From: Halalkalibaculum roseum
Lineage (GTDB): Bacteria > Bacteroidota > Rhodothermia > Balneolales > Balneolaceae
Assembly (NCBI RefSeq): GCF_011059145.1
Contig: NZ_JAALLT010000001.1
Span: 837,121 to 901,120, forward strand
Direction of reading: 5' to 3'
Length of the DNA: 64,000 nucleotides
The stretch's first letter is position 1. Each line of letters begins with the position of its first letter. The position numbers were made by a program, and so were the translations under genes. The notes below the pieces were generated by a model. That model worked only from the letters and a program-made list of their open reading frames with translations, was not told where the DNA came from and searched no databases. Below are positions 9,020 to 17,338 of the stretch, in pieces.

Positions 9020-9525
9020 CTGGAGTTATCACCATTTAACTCACTTTACAAAATTGCGGATAGATTATTTATAGGCTTATACTAAAAGCAAATGTAGTAC
9101 TATTCCTTACAATTGAGTATTGCCATGACCCTTATCTCCATGCCGACTATTGCTATTTTGCCCCAAAAAAATAAGAGAAGTACGATATTGGTAACAAAAC
9201 CGGCAAAAATAGGCCTTCAGGCGTCGGGAGGGGGGGGTAAGCGTTTTTAAGTCCGACGCGTCTACCAAGTCCGCCACTCAGGCATCGTGTTAAAAAAGGG
9301 CAAAGATTCTCTTTCAAAACAACCTTTCTAAAAAAAGTATACCTAAAACACAAATCTTACACTGTTTACTCGTTACTCATCAGAATAATGTTCCAACTCA
9401 ACCACTAATAAACCCGCCGTTGACCTCGCAAAAGTTATATTGTACCTTAAAATAGATAATAGTATCATTATTGAGTTCTATGTCTACAGAATACAATATC
9501 TTCACATTAACCAATTAGAGGAAAT
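9020..9525. other. 506-bp gap between divergent genes, containing a tRNA fragment
   Basis: Region between the pyruvate-kinase-like gene (minus) and the barrel protein gene (plus). It holds a minus-strand 5' tRNA-Leu fragment at 9245-9283 and a run of seven or more G residues near 9231. A possible promoter of the barrel gene has TTG at 9420 and TACCTTAA about 20 bases on. A minus-strand frame at 9153-9353 reads through the tRNA fragment and is not believed. Confidence 0.45.
9245..9283 (-). pseudogene. tRNA-Leu(TAA) 5'-half fragment
   Basis: On the minus strand from 9283 the sequence runs as a tRNA-Leu: acceptor 5' strand GCCTGAG, TG, D-stem GCGG, D-loop ending GGTAGAC, then anticodon 5' stem TCGGA and loop CTTAAAA with anticodon TAA. 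After the loop the 3' anticodon stem (expected TCCGA) is ACGCT, followed by a C-run. No T-arm or matching acceptor 3' strand exists. Hence about tRNA positions 1-38 are kept and the rest is lost. Confidence 0.6.
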
Positions 9526-10092
9526 ATGAATATCAAAAAATGTATTACAGCGTTGTTTGGAGTTTTAATGCTGGCTACGGTTACCCCCGACCTGGTTCAG
9601 GCGCAGTGGAGTATCGGTGCGTCTTATGAAATCCGTTCGGAAGATCCCCAAAATGGCTTTGGTGCCCGTATAGAACGCAAAATACTCACCGGATTGCCGC
9701 TTGTGCAACTGGGAATTCGCGGTCATTTCAGTTATTTCAGTGAAGAGAACAGCCTCTCAGAAGGAGGAGTTACTTATTCCGCTGACGTCACTAACTACGA
9801 CTACGGTTTAGCGGCAACAGGTGGAGTCAATCTCGGGATGCTGACCCCCTATGTAGGGCTGGGCCTCGGAGCAACAACTTTTGACGTCAGTACTCAGGAC
9901 TTGCCTGGCGGAGATTTTGATACCAGTGACAGCGGTGTTTTCTGGAATACCTTTGCAGGGGCGGAGCTGAGTGTAACACCGATTATAAAACCCTTCGTAG
10001 AATATCGTTTCCAGCAGACTGATGAACCTCAATTTGCAACTGAGTTCGATGCTAACGGACGATTGATATTCGGTCTCTCTCTGTCATTTTAG
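9526..10092 (+). CDS. Outer-membrane beta-barrel protein with signal peptide
   Basis: A 188-residue secreted protein. Residues 1-27 form a signal peptide ending VQAQ. The rest has alternating polar/hydrophobic strands with glycine-aromatic turns (LGIRGHFSYFSEE; YGLAATGGVNLGMLTPYVGLGLGATTF; PFVEYRFQQ) and ends in the terminal aromatic LSLSF typical of small OmpA/OmpW-like barrels with eight strands. A good ribosome site (AGAGGAAAT) precedes the ATG. It is monocistronic, with a strong terminator directly after it. Function beyond outer-membrane barrel is unknown. Confidence 0.75.
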   Translation: MNIKKCITALFGVLMLATVTPDLVQAQWSIGASYEIRSEDPQNGFGARIERKILTGLPLVQLGIRGHFSYFSEENSLSEGGVTYSADVTNYDYGLAATGGVNLGMLTPYVGLGLGATTFDVSTQDLPGGDFDTSDSGVFWNTFAGAELSVTPIIKPFVEYRFQQTDEPQFATEFDANGRLIFGLSLSF

Positions 10093-10111
10093 CCAATTAA
10101 TTTCTTTATAT

Positions 10112-10141
10112 AGCGGGCGTCTGGCGGCGTCCGCTTTTTTT
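10112..10141 (+). terminator. Intrinsic terminator after the barrel protein gene
   Basis: Stem arms AGCGGGCGTC (10112-10121) and GGCGTCCGCT (10126-10135) pair over ten positions with two G-T wobbles. The loop is TGGC, followed by a run of Ts. Confidence 0.85.
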
Positions 10142-10220
10142 ATACAAAAACTATATGTCCGAATTTAACGTTGGCATAAGAAGTAATAGATCGTTTATTT
10201 ACTATAATGTTGACCAAAAC

Positions 10221-10367
10221 AGGAAGCAAATAACAAAACGCAATTAACAAACAAACCGGAAATAACAACTTTCAATGACCCAAACAGAAGCTTTTATTCA
10301 GTTTCAGTCATTAGATGATTGGTTATTTACTTTTGTTTGTTATTTGTCTCTTGTCATTTGCAATTTT
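10221..10367. repeat. AT-rich mosaic repeat with inverted AACAAA units
   Basis: Upstream of rel, the left part has repeated 'AAATAACAAA / TTAACAAACAAA' words. The right part has the complement 'TTTGTTTGTTATTTG'. TAACAAACAAA (10245-10255) and TTTGTTTGTTA (10332-10342) are exact inverted copies of 11 bases. It looks like a degenerate dispersed intergenic element. The rel promoter must lie within or after it. Confidence 0.5.
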
Positions 10368-10387
10368 TCATAGTAGTACGGTAACTG

Positions 10388-12634
10388 ATGGCAGAAGCAA
10401 AAACAACATATCCTGAAGACCTGGGAGATATACCGCTGCCTGAGCCGCAACAGCGTGATCTTGAGCAGCTGCTGGAGGTATGTCACGATCACCTTGATTC
10501 GGTTGACGATGACCTGGTGACCCGGGCTTTCACACTCTGCTATATTTCCCATGAGGGCGTTAAGCGCGCTTCAGGGGAACCCTACTATTTCCACCCTGTA
10601 GCGGTCGCCAAAATCGTTGCTTTGGAGATCAATATAGATGATGTGTCGGTAACGGCAGCCCTGCTCCACGATACGGTGGAGGACACCAGTGTTACGCTGG
10701 AAGATATCGAGAAACAGTTTGGAGAAACGGTTGCTCACCTGATTGATGGGGTGACAAAGATATCCGGTGTATTTAAGAGCCGCGATACCAAGCAGGCGGA
10801 GACCTTCATGAAGCTCTTGCTGTCCATGGCGGAGGATATCCGTGTGGTTCTGATCAAATTTGCCGATCGCCTGCATAATATGCGTACCATTCAACATCTT
10901 CCCCGTGAGAAGCAGCTCCAGATTGCCACAGAAACTATAGAGCTATACGCACCGCTGGCCCATCGTTTTGGCTTGTTCAATATTAAAAGCGAGTTTGAGG
11001 ATCTCTGTTTCAAGGTTATCGACCCCAATTCCTATAAGTTTATCGCCCGTAAGCTGCGTGAGAAGAAGGATTCGCGTGAGCAGTTCATTGAGGAATTCAT
11101 GCAGCCTATCAGGGAGGAGCTGGAAGACCAGGGATTCAAGTTTGAAATCAAAGGCAGGCCCAAGCATATCAATTCCATCTTCCGCAAGATGCAGCGGCAG
11201 CAAAAGCCCTTTGAGGAAATCTATGACCTCTTTGCAATTCGTATAATCCTGGAGGATCCGCATACCAAGGAGGATTGCTGGCGTGTCTATTCCATCATCA
11301 CCGACTGGTATACTCCCATTCCTAAACGTTTCAGGGATTTCATTTCTGTACCAAAAGCCAACGGCTACCAGTCACTGCACACTACGGTGATTACGAAAAA
11401 GGGCCGCAAGGTGGAGGTTCAAATTCGTACCCGTAAGATGGACGAAATTGCCGAACGCGGACTTGCCGCACACTGGAAGTATAAGGAAGGCAAGGAAGGC
11501 TCTGAGACGCTGGATAAGTTTGTGACATGGGTACGGGACGTGCTGGAAAATCCGCGCCCCGATGCCGCTACAGAATTTGTCAAGGATTTCCAGCTTAACC
11601 TGTACCAGGATGAAATTTATGCTTTTACCCCGGATGGGGAACTGAGAACTTTGCCACAGGGAGCTACTCCCATCGACTTTGCATTTGATATCCATAGTGA
11701 GATCGGTGAGCGTGCCATGGCTGCCAAAATCAATGGCAAGATGGCCCCGTTGCGCCAGAAACTAGAGATAGGGGATCAGGTAGAGATCATCACCGGGAAC
11801 AAGATCAATCTGAATCCGGACTGGATTAACGACGTGGTTACCCACAAGGCTAAGTCACGCATCCGTCAGTTTATTAAACAGAAAGAACGACAGACGGCCG
11901 AAGAGGGCAAAGAGCTCTGGGAAAAACAGGCCGAGAAGGGCAAATTCGAGATTTCTGAGCAGGATCTGACCCGCATTGCTCAAAAGCTGAAGTTCGATTC
12001 CACCCAGGACCTTTTCTACGAAATCGGTATGGGTACCTTTGATGTGCAGAAGCTTTTCAAGATGGTAAAACAATTTACCAGCAAGGGCCGTATAGATGAA
12101 GAGGAGGAACAGCCGAAGTCAGGACAGCTGACGGAAGAGGAAATCCAGGAAACATATATCGATGCGGCGCGTTCCATCGGTGACAGCAAAGCACTGGTGA
12201 TCAACGGTGAGCTGACAAATGTTAAGTACTCCTATGCCAACTGTTGCAGCCCGATACCCGGCGATGATGTGATAGGATATATTAGCCGGACCGGTGATGT
12301 GAAGATTCACCGCTCCAATTGTAAGAATATCAGGCACCTTATTCAGACAGACGGTGAACGAATAGTTGATGTGGCTTGGGCTAAAAATATTGATACCCGG
12401 TTCCTTGGAGCTGTCCGCGTCATTGGAGAGGACCGGGTAGGTATGATCAACGACCTTACTGATGTACTTTCAAAATCGCTGCAGACTAATATGAAGAGTA
12501 TTAACGTTAACAGCGACAGTGGAATGTTTGAAGGTATATTAACGGTTTATGTAGAAGACATTGAACACTTAGATAGAATCATCAACAGACTTCAAAAAGT
12601 GGAAGGAGTTAAAAGCGTATTTCGATATGAATAA
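10388..12634 (+). CDS. rel: Bifunctional (p)ppGpp synthase/hydrolase (RelA/SpoT family)
   Basis: A 748-residue stringent-response enzyme. The HD hydrolase domain (about 45-200) retains HP at 69, the HDTVED motif at 94-99 and KFADRLHN at 157-164, so hydrolysis should be active. The synthetase domain (about 255-370) has the EIYDLFAIRI and KANGYQSLHT motifs. Its RFRD at 314-317 is of the RFKD type found in bifunctional enzymes, not the EFDD type of RelA. A TGS domain starts near 408 (YAFTPDGELRTLP), and an ACT domain occupies about 670-748. The zinc-finger-like CCSPIPGDDVIGY is also present. It is the only Rel homologue in this window. Confidence 0.95.
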   Translation: MAEAKTTYPEDLGDIPLPEPQQRDLEQLLEVCHDHLDSVDDDLVTRAFTLCYISHEGVKRASGEPYYFHPVAVAKIVALEINIDDVSVTAALLHDTVEDTSVTLEDIEKQFGETVAHLIDGVTKISGVFKSRDTKQAETFMKLLLSMAEDIRVVLIKFADRLHNMRTIQHLPREKQLQIATETIELYAPLAHRFGLFNIKSEFEDLCFKVIDPNSYKFIARKLREKKDSREQFIEEFMQPIREELEDQGFKFEIKGRPKHINSIFRKMQRQQKPFEEIYDLFAIRIILEDPHTKEDCWRVYSIITDWYTPIPKRFRDFISVPKANGYQSLHTTVITKKGRKVEVQIRTRKMDEIAERGLAAHWKYKEGKEGSETLDKFVTWVRDVLENPRPDAATEFVKDFQLNLYQDEIYAFTPDGELRTLPQGATPIDFAFDIHSEIGERAMAAKINGKMAPLRQKLEIGDQVEIITGNKINLNPDWINDVVTHKAKSRIRQFIKQKERQTAEEGKELWEKQAEKGKFEISEQDLTRIAQKLKFDSTQDLFYEIGMGTFDVQKLFKMVKQFTSKGRIDEEEEQPKSGQLTEEEIQETYIDAARSIGDSKALVINGELTNVKYSYANCCSPIPGDDVIGYISRTGDVKIHRSNCKNIRHLIQTDGERIVDVAWAKNIDTRFLGAVRVIGEDRVGMINDLTDVLSKSLQTNMKSINVNSDSGMFEGILTVYVEDIEHLDRIINRLQKVEGVKSVFRYE

Positions 12635-12791
12635 GTATAAGTTTTTACTTTGTAGCTTGTGCATACATTTTCATATCTGCTTCAAAAATAATATCATCAG
12701 TTACAAAAATTATGAAGCAGAAATCTCTCATCTGAGATCGCTAAAACAACAAAGACAGAACTAAGATTAAAGTAGTAAGAACCCATTTAAT

Positions 12792-13118
12792 ATGATTACA
12801 TATACAAAAAGAGACCTCGTTCGCAGAGTTGCAGAAGATATGGATGAACCTATGGTTCAGGCTGAACCTTGGGTTGACGCCGTACTTGTAGCAATTCGAG
12901 AAACCATGATGGATGCAGACCCCACCTGCCGAATTGAACTGCGTGACTTTGGTGTATTTGAAGTCAAAAAGACCAAAGCCAAGCCTAGAGCACGCAACCC
13001 GAAAACCAACGAAGAGATCTATGTTCCGGCGCATCGTAAAACCCACTTTAAGCCGAGCAAACTCTTGAAAGAATTTCTTAGAACACCTCTTGAGGAATTA
13101 GAAGAACAGGAAGGTTAA
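12792..13118 (+). CDS. HU/IHF-family DNA-binding protein
   Basis: A 108-residue histone-like protein. The N-terminal helices start TYTKRDLVRRVAEDMD. The IELRDFGVFEVKKTKAKPRARNPKTNE part matches the HU beta-arm, with the RNPxT motif that intercalates into bent DNA, and the C-terminal helix is KTHFKPSKLLKEFL. The acidic tail (EELEEQEG) is slightly longer than in standard 90-residue HU. It is followed one base later by ruvX, so it heads the run HU-ruvX-def-fmt. Confidence 0.9.
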   Translation: MITYTKRDLVRRVAEDMDEPMVQAEPWVDAVLVAIRETMMDADPTCRIELRDFGVFEVKKTKAKPRARNPKTNEEIYVPAHRKTHFKPSKLLKEFLRTPLEELEEQEG

Positions 13119-13119
13119 A

Positions 13120-13545
13120 TTGTCACGTTACAGTAGATTAATAGGTATTGACGTAGGCACAAAATGGGTCGGACTGGCTCGTACGGATCTATTGCGTATG
13201 GTCGCAAATCCTATCGGTACTTACCCGCCGCCCGAAGCGATTGAAAAGCTGAAAAAACTGGTGGAAACCGAACAGGTAGAGAAGCTGGTTATAGGCTGGC
13301 CATTGACACCGGAGGGCGGAGAGGGCAGAGCCATAAGAATGGTTGAACGTTTTATTACCCGTTTACGGCTGGTTCTTCCTGAAATCGAAATTGCAAAGAT
13401 GGACGAGCGATACACTTCGAAAGAAGCGGTTGCGGCGATGGTTGAGTCGGGAGTTCCAAAGATGAAGCGTAGGGACTCCGACAGGGTAAACCAAGCCGCT
13501 GCTGCCATCATTTTGCAGAAATACCTTGACGAAACAGGAAACTAG
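13120..13545 (+). CDS. ruvX: RNase H-like YqgF/RuvX nuclease (putative Holliday junction resolvase)
   Basis: A 141-residue protein starting at a TTG codon directly after the HU-like gene's stop. It shows the RNase H-fold motif IGIDVGTKWVGLA with acidic D11, VIGWPLTPEGGEG, KMDERYTSKEA (catalytic acidic and arginine) and RDSDRVNQAAAAIILQKYLD with the C-terminal aspartate. In the family it acts in 16S pre-rRNA 5' processing and/or as a junction resolvase. Its placement directly before def and fmt fits a translation-related operon. Confidence 0.9.
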   Translation: MSRYSRLIGIDVGTKWVGLARTDLLRMVANPIGTYPPPEAIEKLKKLVETEQVEKLVIGWPLTPEGGEGRAIRMVERFITRLRLVLPEIEIAKMDERYTSKEAVAAMVESGVPKMKRRDSDRVNQAAAAIILQKYLDETGN

Positions 13546-13546
13546 C

Positions 13547-14116
13547 ATGGCCATTTTACCCATCGTAACCTACGATGATGAGATTCTCAGGAAAGAAACC
13601 GAACCGGTAGAGGAACTCACCGATGAGATAGAAGCTCTCATCGATAACATGTTTGAAACCATGTACAACTCCGACGGTGTTGGCTTGGCGGCTCCTCAGA
13701 TAGGGAGACTTTTGCGAATTTTTGTGGTAGACGCCGATCCTATGGCCAAGGAAGAAGACGATCCGCTCTATGGTCCTATTGCCATGATCAATCCGGAAAT
13801 CACTTTCAGCAGTGATGAAGAGATAGACATGGAAGAGGGATGCCTGAGTATTCCAGGGGTGAATGCCTCTGTTACCAGGCCTGAATCCATTAGGGTTTCC
13901 TACCGCGATGAAGAGTTCGAAAAACAAGAATTAGAGGTCGGCGGATGGCTATCACGAGTTATTCAGCATGAAAAGGATCACCTTGATGGTGTACTCTTTC
14001 TTGACCATCTGTCGATGTTTAAAAGGAAGCTTTTGAGCGGTAAACTGAAAGATATCGCTGAAGGTAATAAGGATACTGATTACCCGCTGGTCCCCAAAAA
14101 AGCAACTTCTAAATAA
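13547..14116 (+). CDS. def: Peptide deformylase
   Basis: About 189 residues from the ATG at 13547; a TTG seven codons upstream is open too but lies inside ruvX, and AGGAAA precedes the ATG. The three deformylase motifs are present: GVGLAAPQIG, EGCLSIPG and QHEKDHLDG, giving the Cys and two His metal ligands and the catalytic Glu. It removes the formyl group from nascent N-terminal methionine. The gene ends 14 bp before fmt, which makes the formyl group donor, the usual pairing. Confidence 0.95.
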   Translation: MAILPIVTYDDEILRKETEPVEELTDEIEALIDNMFETMYNSDGVGLAAPQIGRLLRIFVVDADPMAKEEDDPLYGPIAMINPEITFSSDEEIDMEEGCLSIPGVNASVTRPESIRVSYRDEEFEKQELEVGGWLSRVIQHEKDHLDGVLFLDHLSMFKRKLLSGKLKDIAEGNKDTDYPLVPKKATSK

Positions 14117-14130
14117 ACTTTTCCGGTGCC

Positions 14131-15045
14131 ATGAAAATTGTATTCATGGGTTCCCCAGACTTTGCTATTCCCAGCCTTGAAAAGTTAATGGCTTCCCCGC
14201 ATGAAATTGCCGCAGTGGTCAGCAATCCTGATAAACGTCGCGGGCGTGGCAGTGAAACTTCCCCCACAGCGGTAAAAGCACGAGCAATGAAAGCCGGATT
14301 GCCCGTTATCAGTGTTGATGACCTCAGCTCGGATATCTTTGCCGATGAGCTGGAAAAACTGGAGGCCGATCTCTTTGTTGTCGTAGCTTTTCGCATCCTC
14401 CCTAAAAGAATTCTTGAAATTCCCACTAAGGGATCCATCAATCTCCATGCATCACTGCTTCCCAAATACAGGGGTGCCGCACCCATTCACTGGGCAGTTA
14501 TCAACGGAGAAGAGAAAACCGGCTGCACGGTTTTCTTCCTGGATGAAAAAGTCGATACCGGTTCCATAATCAAGCAGGGCGAGACACCGATTGGTCCCAA
14601 TGAAACAACGGGTGACCTTTACGGCCGCCTTAAGGAGATGGGAAGTAAGTTGCTGCTGGATGCTGTTGATGAGATTGAATACGGGTCCTACTCCCTGAGC
14701 CCCCAGGATGACAGTAAGGCTACGCCTGCCCCCAAACTTTTTACAGAAGACTGCCGAATTGATTTTGACGGACAAGCCCAAAACATTCATAATAAAATTC
14801 GCGGTTTGAGTCCGTTCCCTACCGCCTGGGCTGAGCTGGATGATCTCAAATTTAACATGTATCGATCGAGCGTAGGGGATACCGAACGTTACAAACCGGG
14901 TCAGATCGGGCTGCACGACGGTCAGATGATGGTTGGCACAAAAGATAAGGATCTGATTCTACAGGAAGTGCAGATCCAGGGAAAGAGAAGGATGAGCGGC
15001 AGGGATTTTATGAACGGTTATAGCGGAACAGGCATTATTCACTAG
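14131..15045 (+). CDS. fmt: Methionyl-tRNA formyltransferase
   Basis: A 304-residue cytoplasmic enzyme that formylates initiator Met-tRNA using 10-formyl-THF. The catalytic domain shows FMGSPDFAIPSLEKL at the start, NLHASLLPKYRGAAPIHWAV with the HxSLLPxYRG signature, and the ETTGDLYGRL helix. A C-terminal OB-like tRNA-binding domain spans about 205-304. It forms an operon with def directly upstream (14 bp). No anomalies. Confidence 0.95.
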   Translation: MKIVFMGSPDFAIPSLEKLMASPHEIAAVVSNPDKRRGRGSETSPTAVKARAMKAGLPVISVDDLSSDIFADELEKLEADLFVVVAFRILPKRILEIPTKGSINLHASLLPKYRGAAPIHWAVINGEEKTGCTVFFLDEKVDTGSIIKQGETPIGPNETTGDLYGRLKEMGSKLLLDAVDEIEYGSYSLSPQDDSKATPAPKLFTEDCRIDFDGQAQNIHNKIRGLSPFPTAWAELDDLKFNMYRSSVGDTERYKPGQIGLHDGQMMVGTKDKDLILQEVQIQGKRRMSGRDFMNGYSGTGIIH

Positions 15046-15150
15046 TCAACGGCTAATCTTTCAAAAAGCTGTTGATTAATGCCGATATATTTAAGATATA
15101 CCCCTCAATAAGGCTAAATACTATCCATTTAACTTAACTACCCATTTACT

Positions 15151-15840
15151 ATGGAATTGAGTCCTTTTTTAGAAGCTGCAAAATCAGGAGACATTTCTGC
15201 TGTAAGGAAACACCTGAAAAGCGGTGCCGATATCAATGAAACAGCCAAAAATGGAGCCTCTGCTCTGGTCTATGCTGCTGAAAATGATAATATGGAAATC
15301 GTAAAGCTGCTTGTTGATAATGGTATTGATCCCAACCTTGCAACTTCAATGGGTGGAACAGCTTTAAACCGTGCCGCAGAGAATAACAATGTGGAAATGA
15401 TGGAATACCTTCTTGATCAGGGCGCACAAGTAGGCGACCTGGCTCTTATTGTCGCTTCCAGAGAAGGAAATCTCAAAGCAGTAGAAGTGCTTCTTGAACA
15501 TGGAGCGGATGTAAATGCAAAGCAGCGCTGGGGCCAGACAGCTTTGATGCAGGCTACAAGAGAAGGTCACTCACGGGTTGTGAAACATCTGTTGCAGAGC
15601 GGTGCGGATGTGAAATTGAAAGACAAAAATGGGGAAACTGCTCTTTCCATTGCCATCGATAATGATCAGATTGATATTGCCGGACAGCTAAAGAGATCCG
15701 GAGCTACAGTCGCCAAGACTAAGGCTTCAGCGCCCGTCGATAGCGATGACGAGGAAGATGAGGATGTTACCACTGATGAATTTGAGGATCTGCTTGACGA
15801 AGAGGAGATCCCGGAGGATGTAGATCTGGATGAAGATTAA
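15151..15840 (+). CDS. Ankyrin-repeat protein
   Basis: A 229-residue cytoplasmic protein. Residues ~5-185 carry about five ankyrin repeats (for example SALVYAAENDNMEIVKLLVDNGID and TALMQATREGHSRVVKHLLQSGAD). The last ~45 residues are an acidic, low-complexity tail rich in Asp/Glu. Ankyrin repeats mediate protein-protein binding; the partner is unknown. No signal peptide or membrane segment is visible. It stands alone between fmt and the GAPDH gene. Confidence 0.85.
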   Translation: MELSPFLEAAKSGDISAVRKHLKSGADINETAKNGASALVYAAENDNMEIVKLLVDNGIDPNLATSMGGTALNRAAENNNVEMMEYLLDQGAQVGDLALIVASREGNLKAVEVLLEHGADVNAKQRWGQTALMQATREGHSRVVKHLLQSGADVKLKDKNGETALSIAIDNDQIDIAGQLKRSGATVAKTKASAPVDSDDEEDEDVTTDEFEDLLDEEEIPEDVDLDED

Positions 15841-16012
15841 TTCCGGGTTGCAGAATCATGGGTAAAGGGAGACCGGATATAAGCAGGTCGGAGGAAGTGA
15901 ATCTAAACTTATAAATGATTCTCCTAATCACCCAATTACCCAAACACTTCATCACCTAAAACAGTACCTTGAAAGCTTGCTAATCAGCAAATCTAATAGT
16001 AGCTTTGCTCCT

Positions 16013-16020
16013 TATTTTTG
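16013..16020 (+). promoter_or_regulatory. Possible -7 box (TAnnTTTG) of the GAPDH gene
   Basis: TATTTTTG matches the Bacteroidota -7 consensus TAnnTTTG, 86 bp before the ATG. No clear -33 TTTG was found at the expected distance. Confidence 0.3.
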
Positions 16021-16106
16021 AACGATTTAGGCCGAGAAACAATTTTTTAATTAGTACGACTGAACGCAATTATTAACGCATACTAAGAGACTAAAGGGTA
16101 ATATTT

Positions 16107-17108
16107 ATGAGTAAAATTAAAGTTGGGATTAATGGTTTTGGTAGAATCGGAAGACTGGTAGCCCGGTCCATTCTGGCATATCATGAAGATAGCATTGAGA
16201 TAGTCGGTATTAACGACCTGACACCGGCAAAAACACTTGCTCACCTGTTTAAGCGAGATTCGGTTCATGGTACCTATGATGGGGACGTAAGTTCTTCTGA
16301 AAACAGCATCACTATCGATGGACATAAGATCCATGTTTCGTCAGAAAAGGATCCCGCGGATCTTGCCTGGGGAGATCTGGGAGCTCAGGTGGTTGTTGAG
16401 TCAACCGGCTTCTTCCGAACGAAGGAAGCGGCTTCCAAGCATATCCAAGCCGGTGCCGAAAAAGTTATTATCTCCGCCCCAGCACAAGGCGGTGATGTTA
16501 AAACCATTGTACTTGGTGTTAACGACGACGAAATTGATGACGACGTTCAAATTTATTCAAATGCCAGTTGTACAACGAACTGTCTTGCCCCTATGGCGAA
16601 GGTTCTGGATGATTCTTTTGGATTGGAAAAAGGATTTATCACTACCATTCATGCCTACACCAGCAGTCAGCAAATAGTGGATGGTCCGCATAAGGATCTG
16701 AGAAGGGCTCGTGCTGCTGCTTATAATATTGTACCGACAACAACAGGTGCAGCTAAAGCAGTAGGATTGGTACTGCCGCACCTGGATGGAAAACTTGACG
16801 GAAGTGCTGTTCGCGTACCTGTTCCCGACGGATCCCTTACGGACTTCACTGCCTTGGTAAACAAGGATGTAACCGACCAGCAGGTTCATGATGCCTTTAA
16901 AAAAGCGGCAAATGGACCCATGAAGGGAGTTCTTGAATATTCCGAAGAGGAACTGGTATCTACGGATATTCTTGGCAATCCGCACTCATGCATTTATGAT
17001 AGCGGTTTTACCAAGACCGATGGAAAACTGGTGAAACTTCTAGGCTGGTATGATAACGAGGCAGGATATTCAGCTCGTACAGCTGACCTGATTACCCGAA
17101 TCGTTTAG
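16107..17108 (+). CDS. gap: Glyceraldehyde-3-phosphate dehydrogenase, type I
   Basis: A 333-residue glycolytic enzyme. The NAD-binding GINGFGRIGR is at 8-17, and D37 in GINDLT suggests NAD rather than NADP preference. The active site is NASCTTNCLAP with C155. DNEAGYSARTADL at the C-terminus completes the catalytic domain. It oxidises glyceraldehyde-3-phosphate to 1,3-bisphosphoglycerate. Single gene, followed by a strong terminator and then a tRNA gene. Confidence 0.95.
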   Translation: MSKIKVGINGFGRIGRLVARSILAYHEDSIEIVGINDLTPAKTLAHLFKRDSVHGTYDGDVSSSENSITIDGHKIHVSSEKDPADLAWGDLGAQVVVESTGFFRTKEAASKHIQAGAEKVIISAPAQGGDVKTIVLGVNDDEIDDDVQIYSNASCTTNCLAPMAKVLDDSFGLEKGFITTIHAYTSSQQIVDGPHKDLRRARAAAYNIVPTTTGAAKAVGLVLPHLDGKLDGSAVRVPVPDGSLTDFTALVNKDVTDQQVHDAFKKAANGPMKGVLEYSEEELVSTDILGNPHSCIYDSGFTKTDGKLVKLLGWYDNEAGYSARTADLITRIV

Positions 17109-17122
17109 AACTAGCTGAAAAG

Positions 17123-17158
17123 AGGTTTAGTAAACTTCCAAAGTTTACTAAACCTTTT
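17123..17158 (+). terminator. Strong intrinsic terminator after gap
   Basis: A perfect 15-bp stem: AGGTTTAGTAAACTT (17123-17137) pairs with AAGTTTACTAAACCT (17141-17155) across a CCA triloop. It is followed by TTTAA. Confidence 0.9.
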
Positions 17159-17161
17159 AAT

Positions 17162-17189
17162 CGGGACGTAGCGCAGTCCGGTAGTCCCG
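17162..17189 (+). pseudogene. Internally deleted tRNA remnant
   Basis: Ten bases before the tRNA-Pro gene, CGGGACG-TA-GCGC-AGTCCGGTA reproduces the acceptor 5' strand, D-stem 5' strand and D-loop of a proline-type tRNA. It is followed at once by GTCCCG, which can re-pair with CGGGAC as an acceptor stem. The anticodon and T arms are missing. This looks like a tRNA gene with a clean internal deletion of about 45 bases. Confidence 0.55.
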
Positions 17190-17199
17190 CACAAGTGAT

Positions 17200-17274
17200 C
17201 GGGGTGTAGCGCAGCCCGGTTAGCGCGCGTCGTTCGGGACGACGAGGTCGCTGGTTCGAATCCAGTCACCCCGA
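17200..17274 (+). tRNA. tRNA-Pro (anticodon CGG)
   Basis: Complete cloverleaf of 75 nt. Acceptor CGGGGTG (17200-17206) pairs with CACCCCG (17267-17273), discriminator A at 17274. The D-stem GCGC pairs with GCGC, the anticodon stem CGTCG/CGACG encloses the loop TTCGGGA with anticodon CGG (17235-17237), and the T-arm is GCTGG/TTCGAAT/CCAGT. The CCA end is not encoded. It reads CCG proline codons. Confidence 0.95.
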
Positions 17275-17338
17275 CTATTGAGTAACCACTTAGCCACTAA
17301 GTGTATTAAGTGCCTTAGTGGTAAATAATTTTGATTAT

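Noticed and set aside
9153..9353. 66-residue minus-strand frame in the 9-kb gap
   Set aside because: It reads straight through a tRNA-Leu fragment and a C-run; no protein character.
17294..17321. CCACTAAG/CTTAGTGG hairpin before msrB as a terminator of the tRNA
   Set aside because: The loop is long and there is no T-run; it may simply be a chance inverted repeat.
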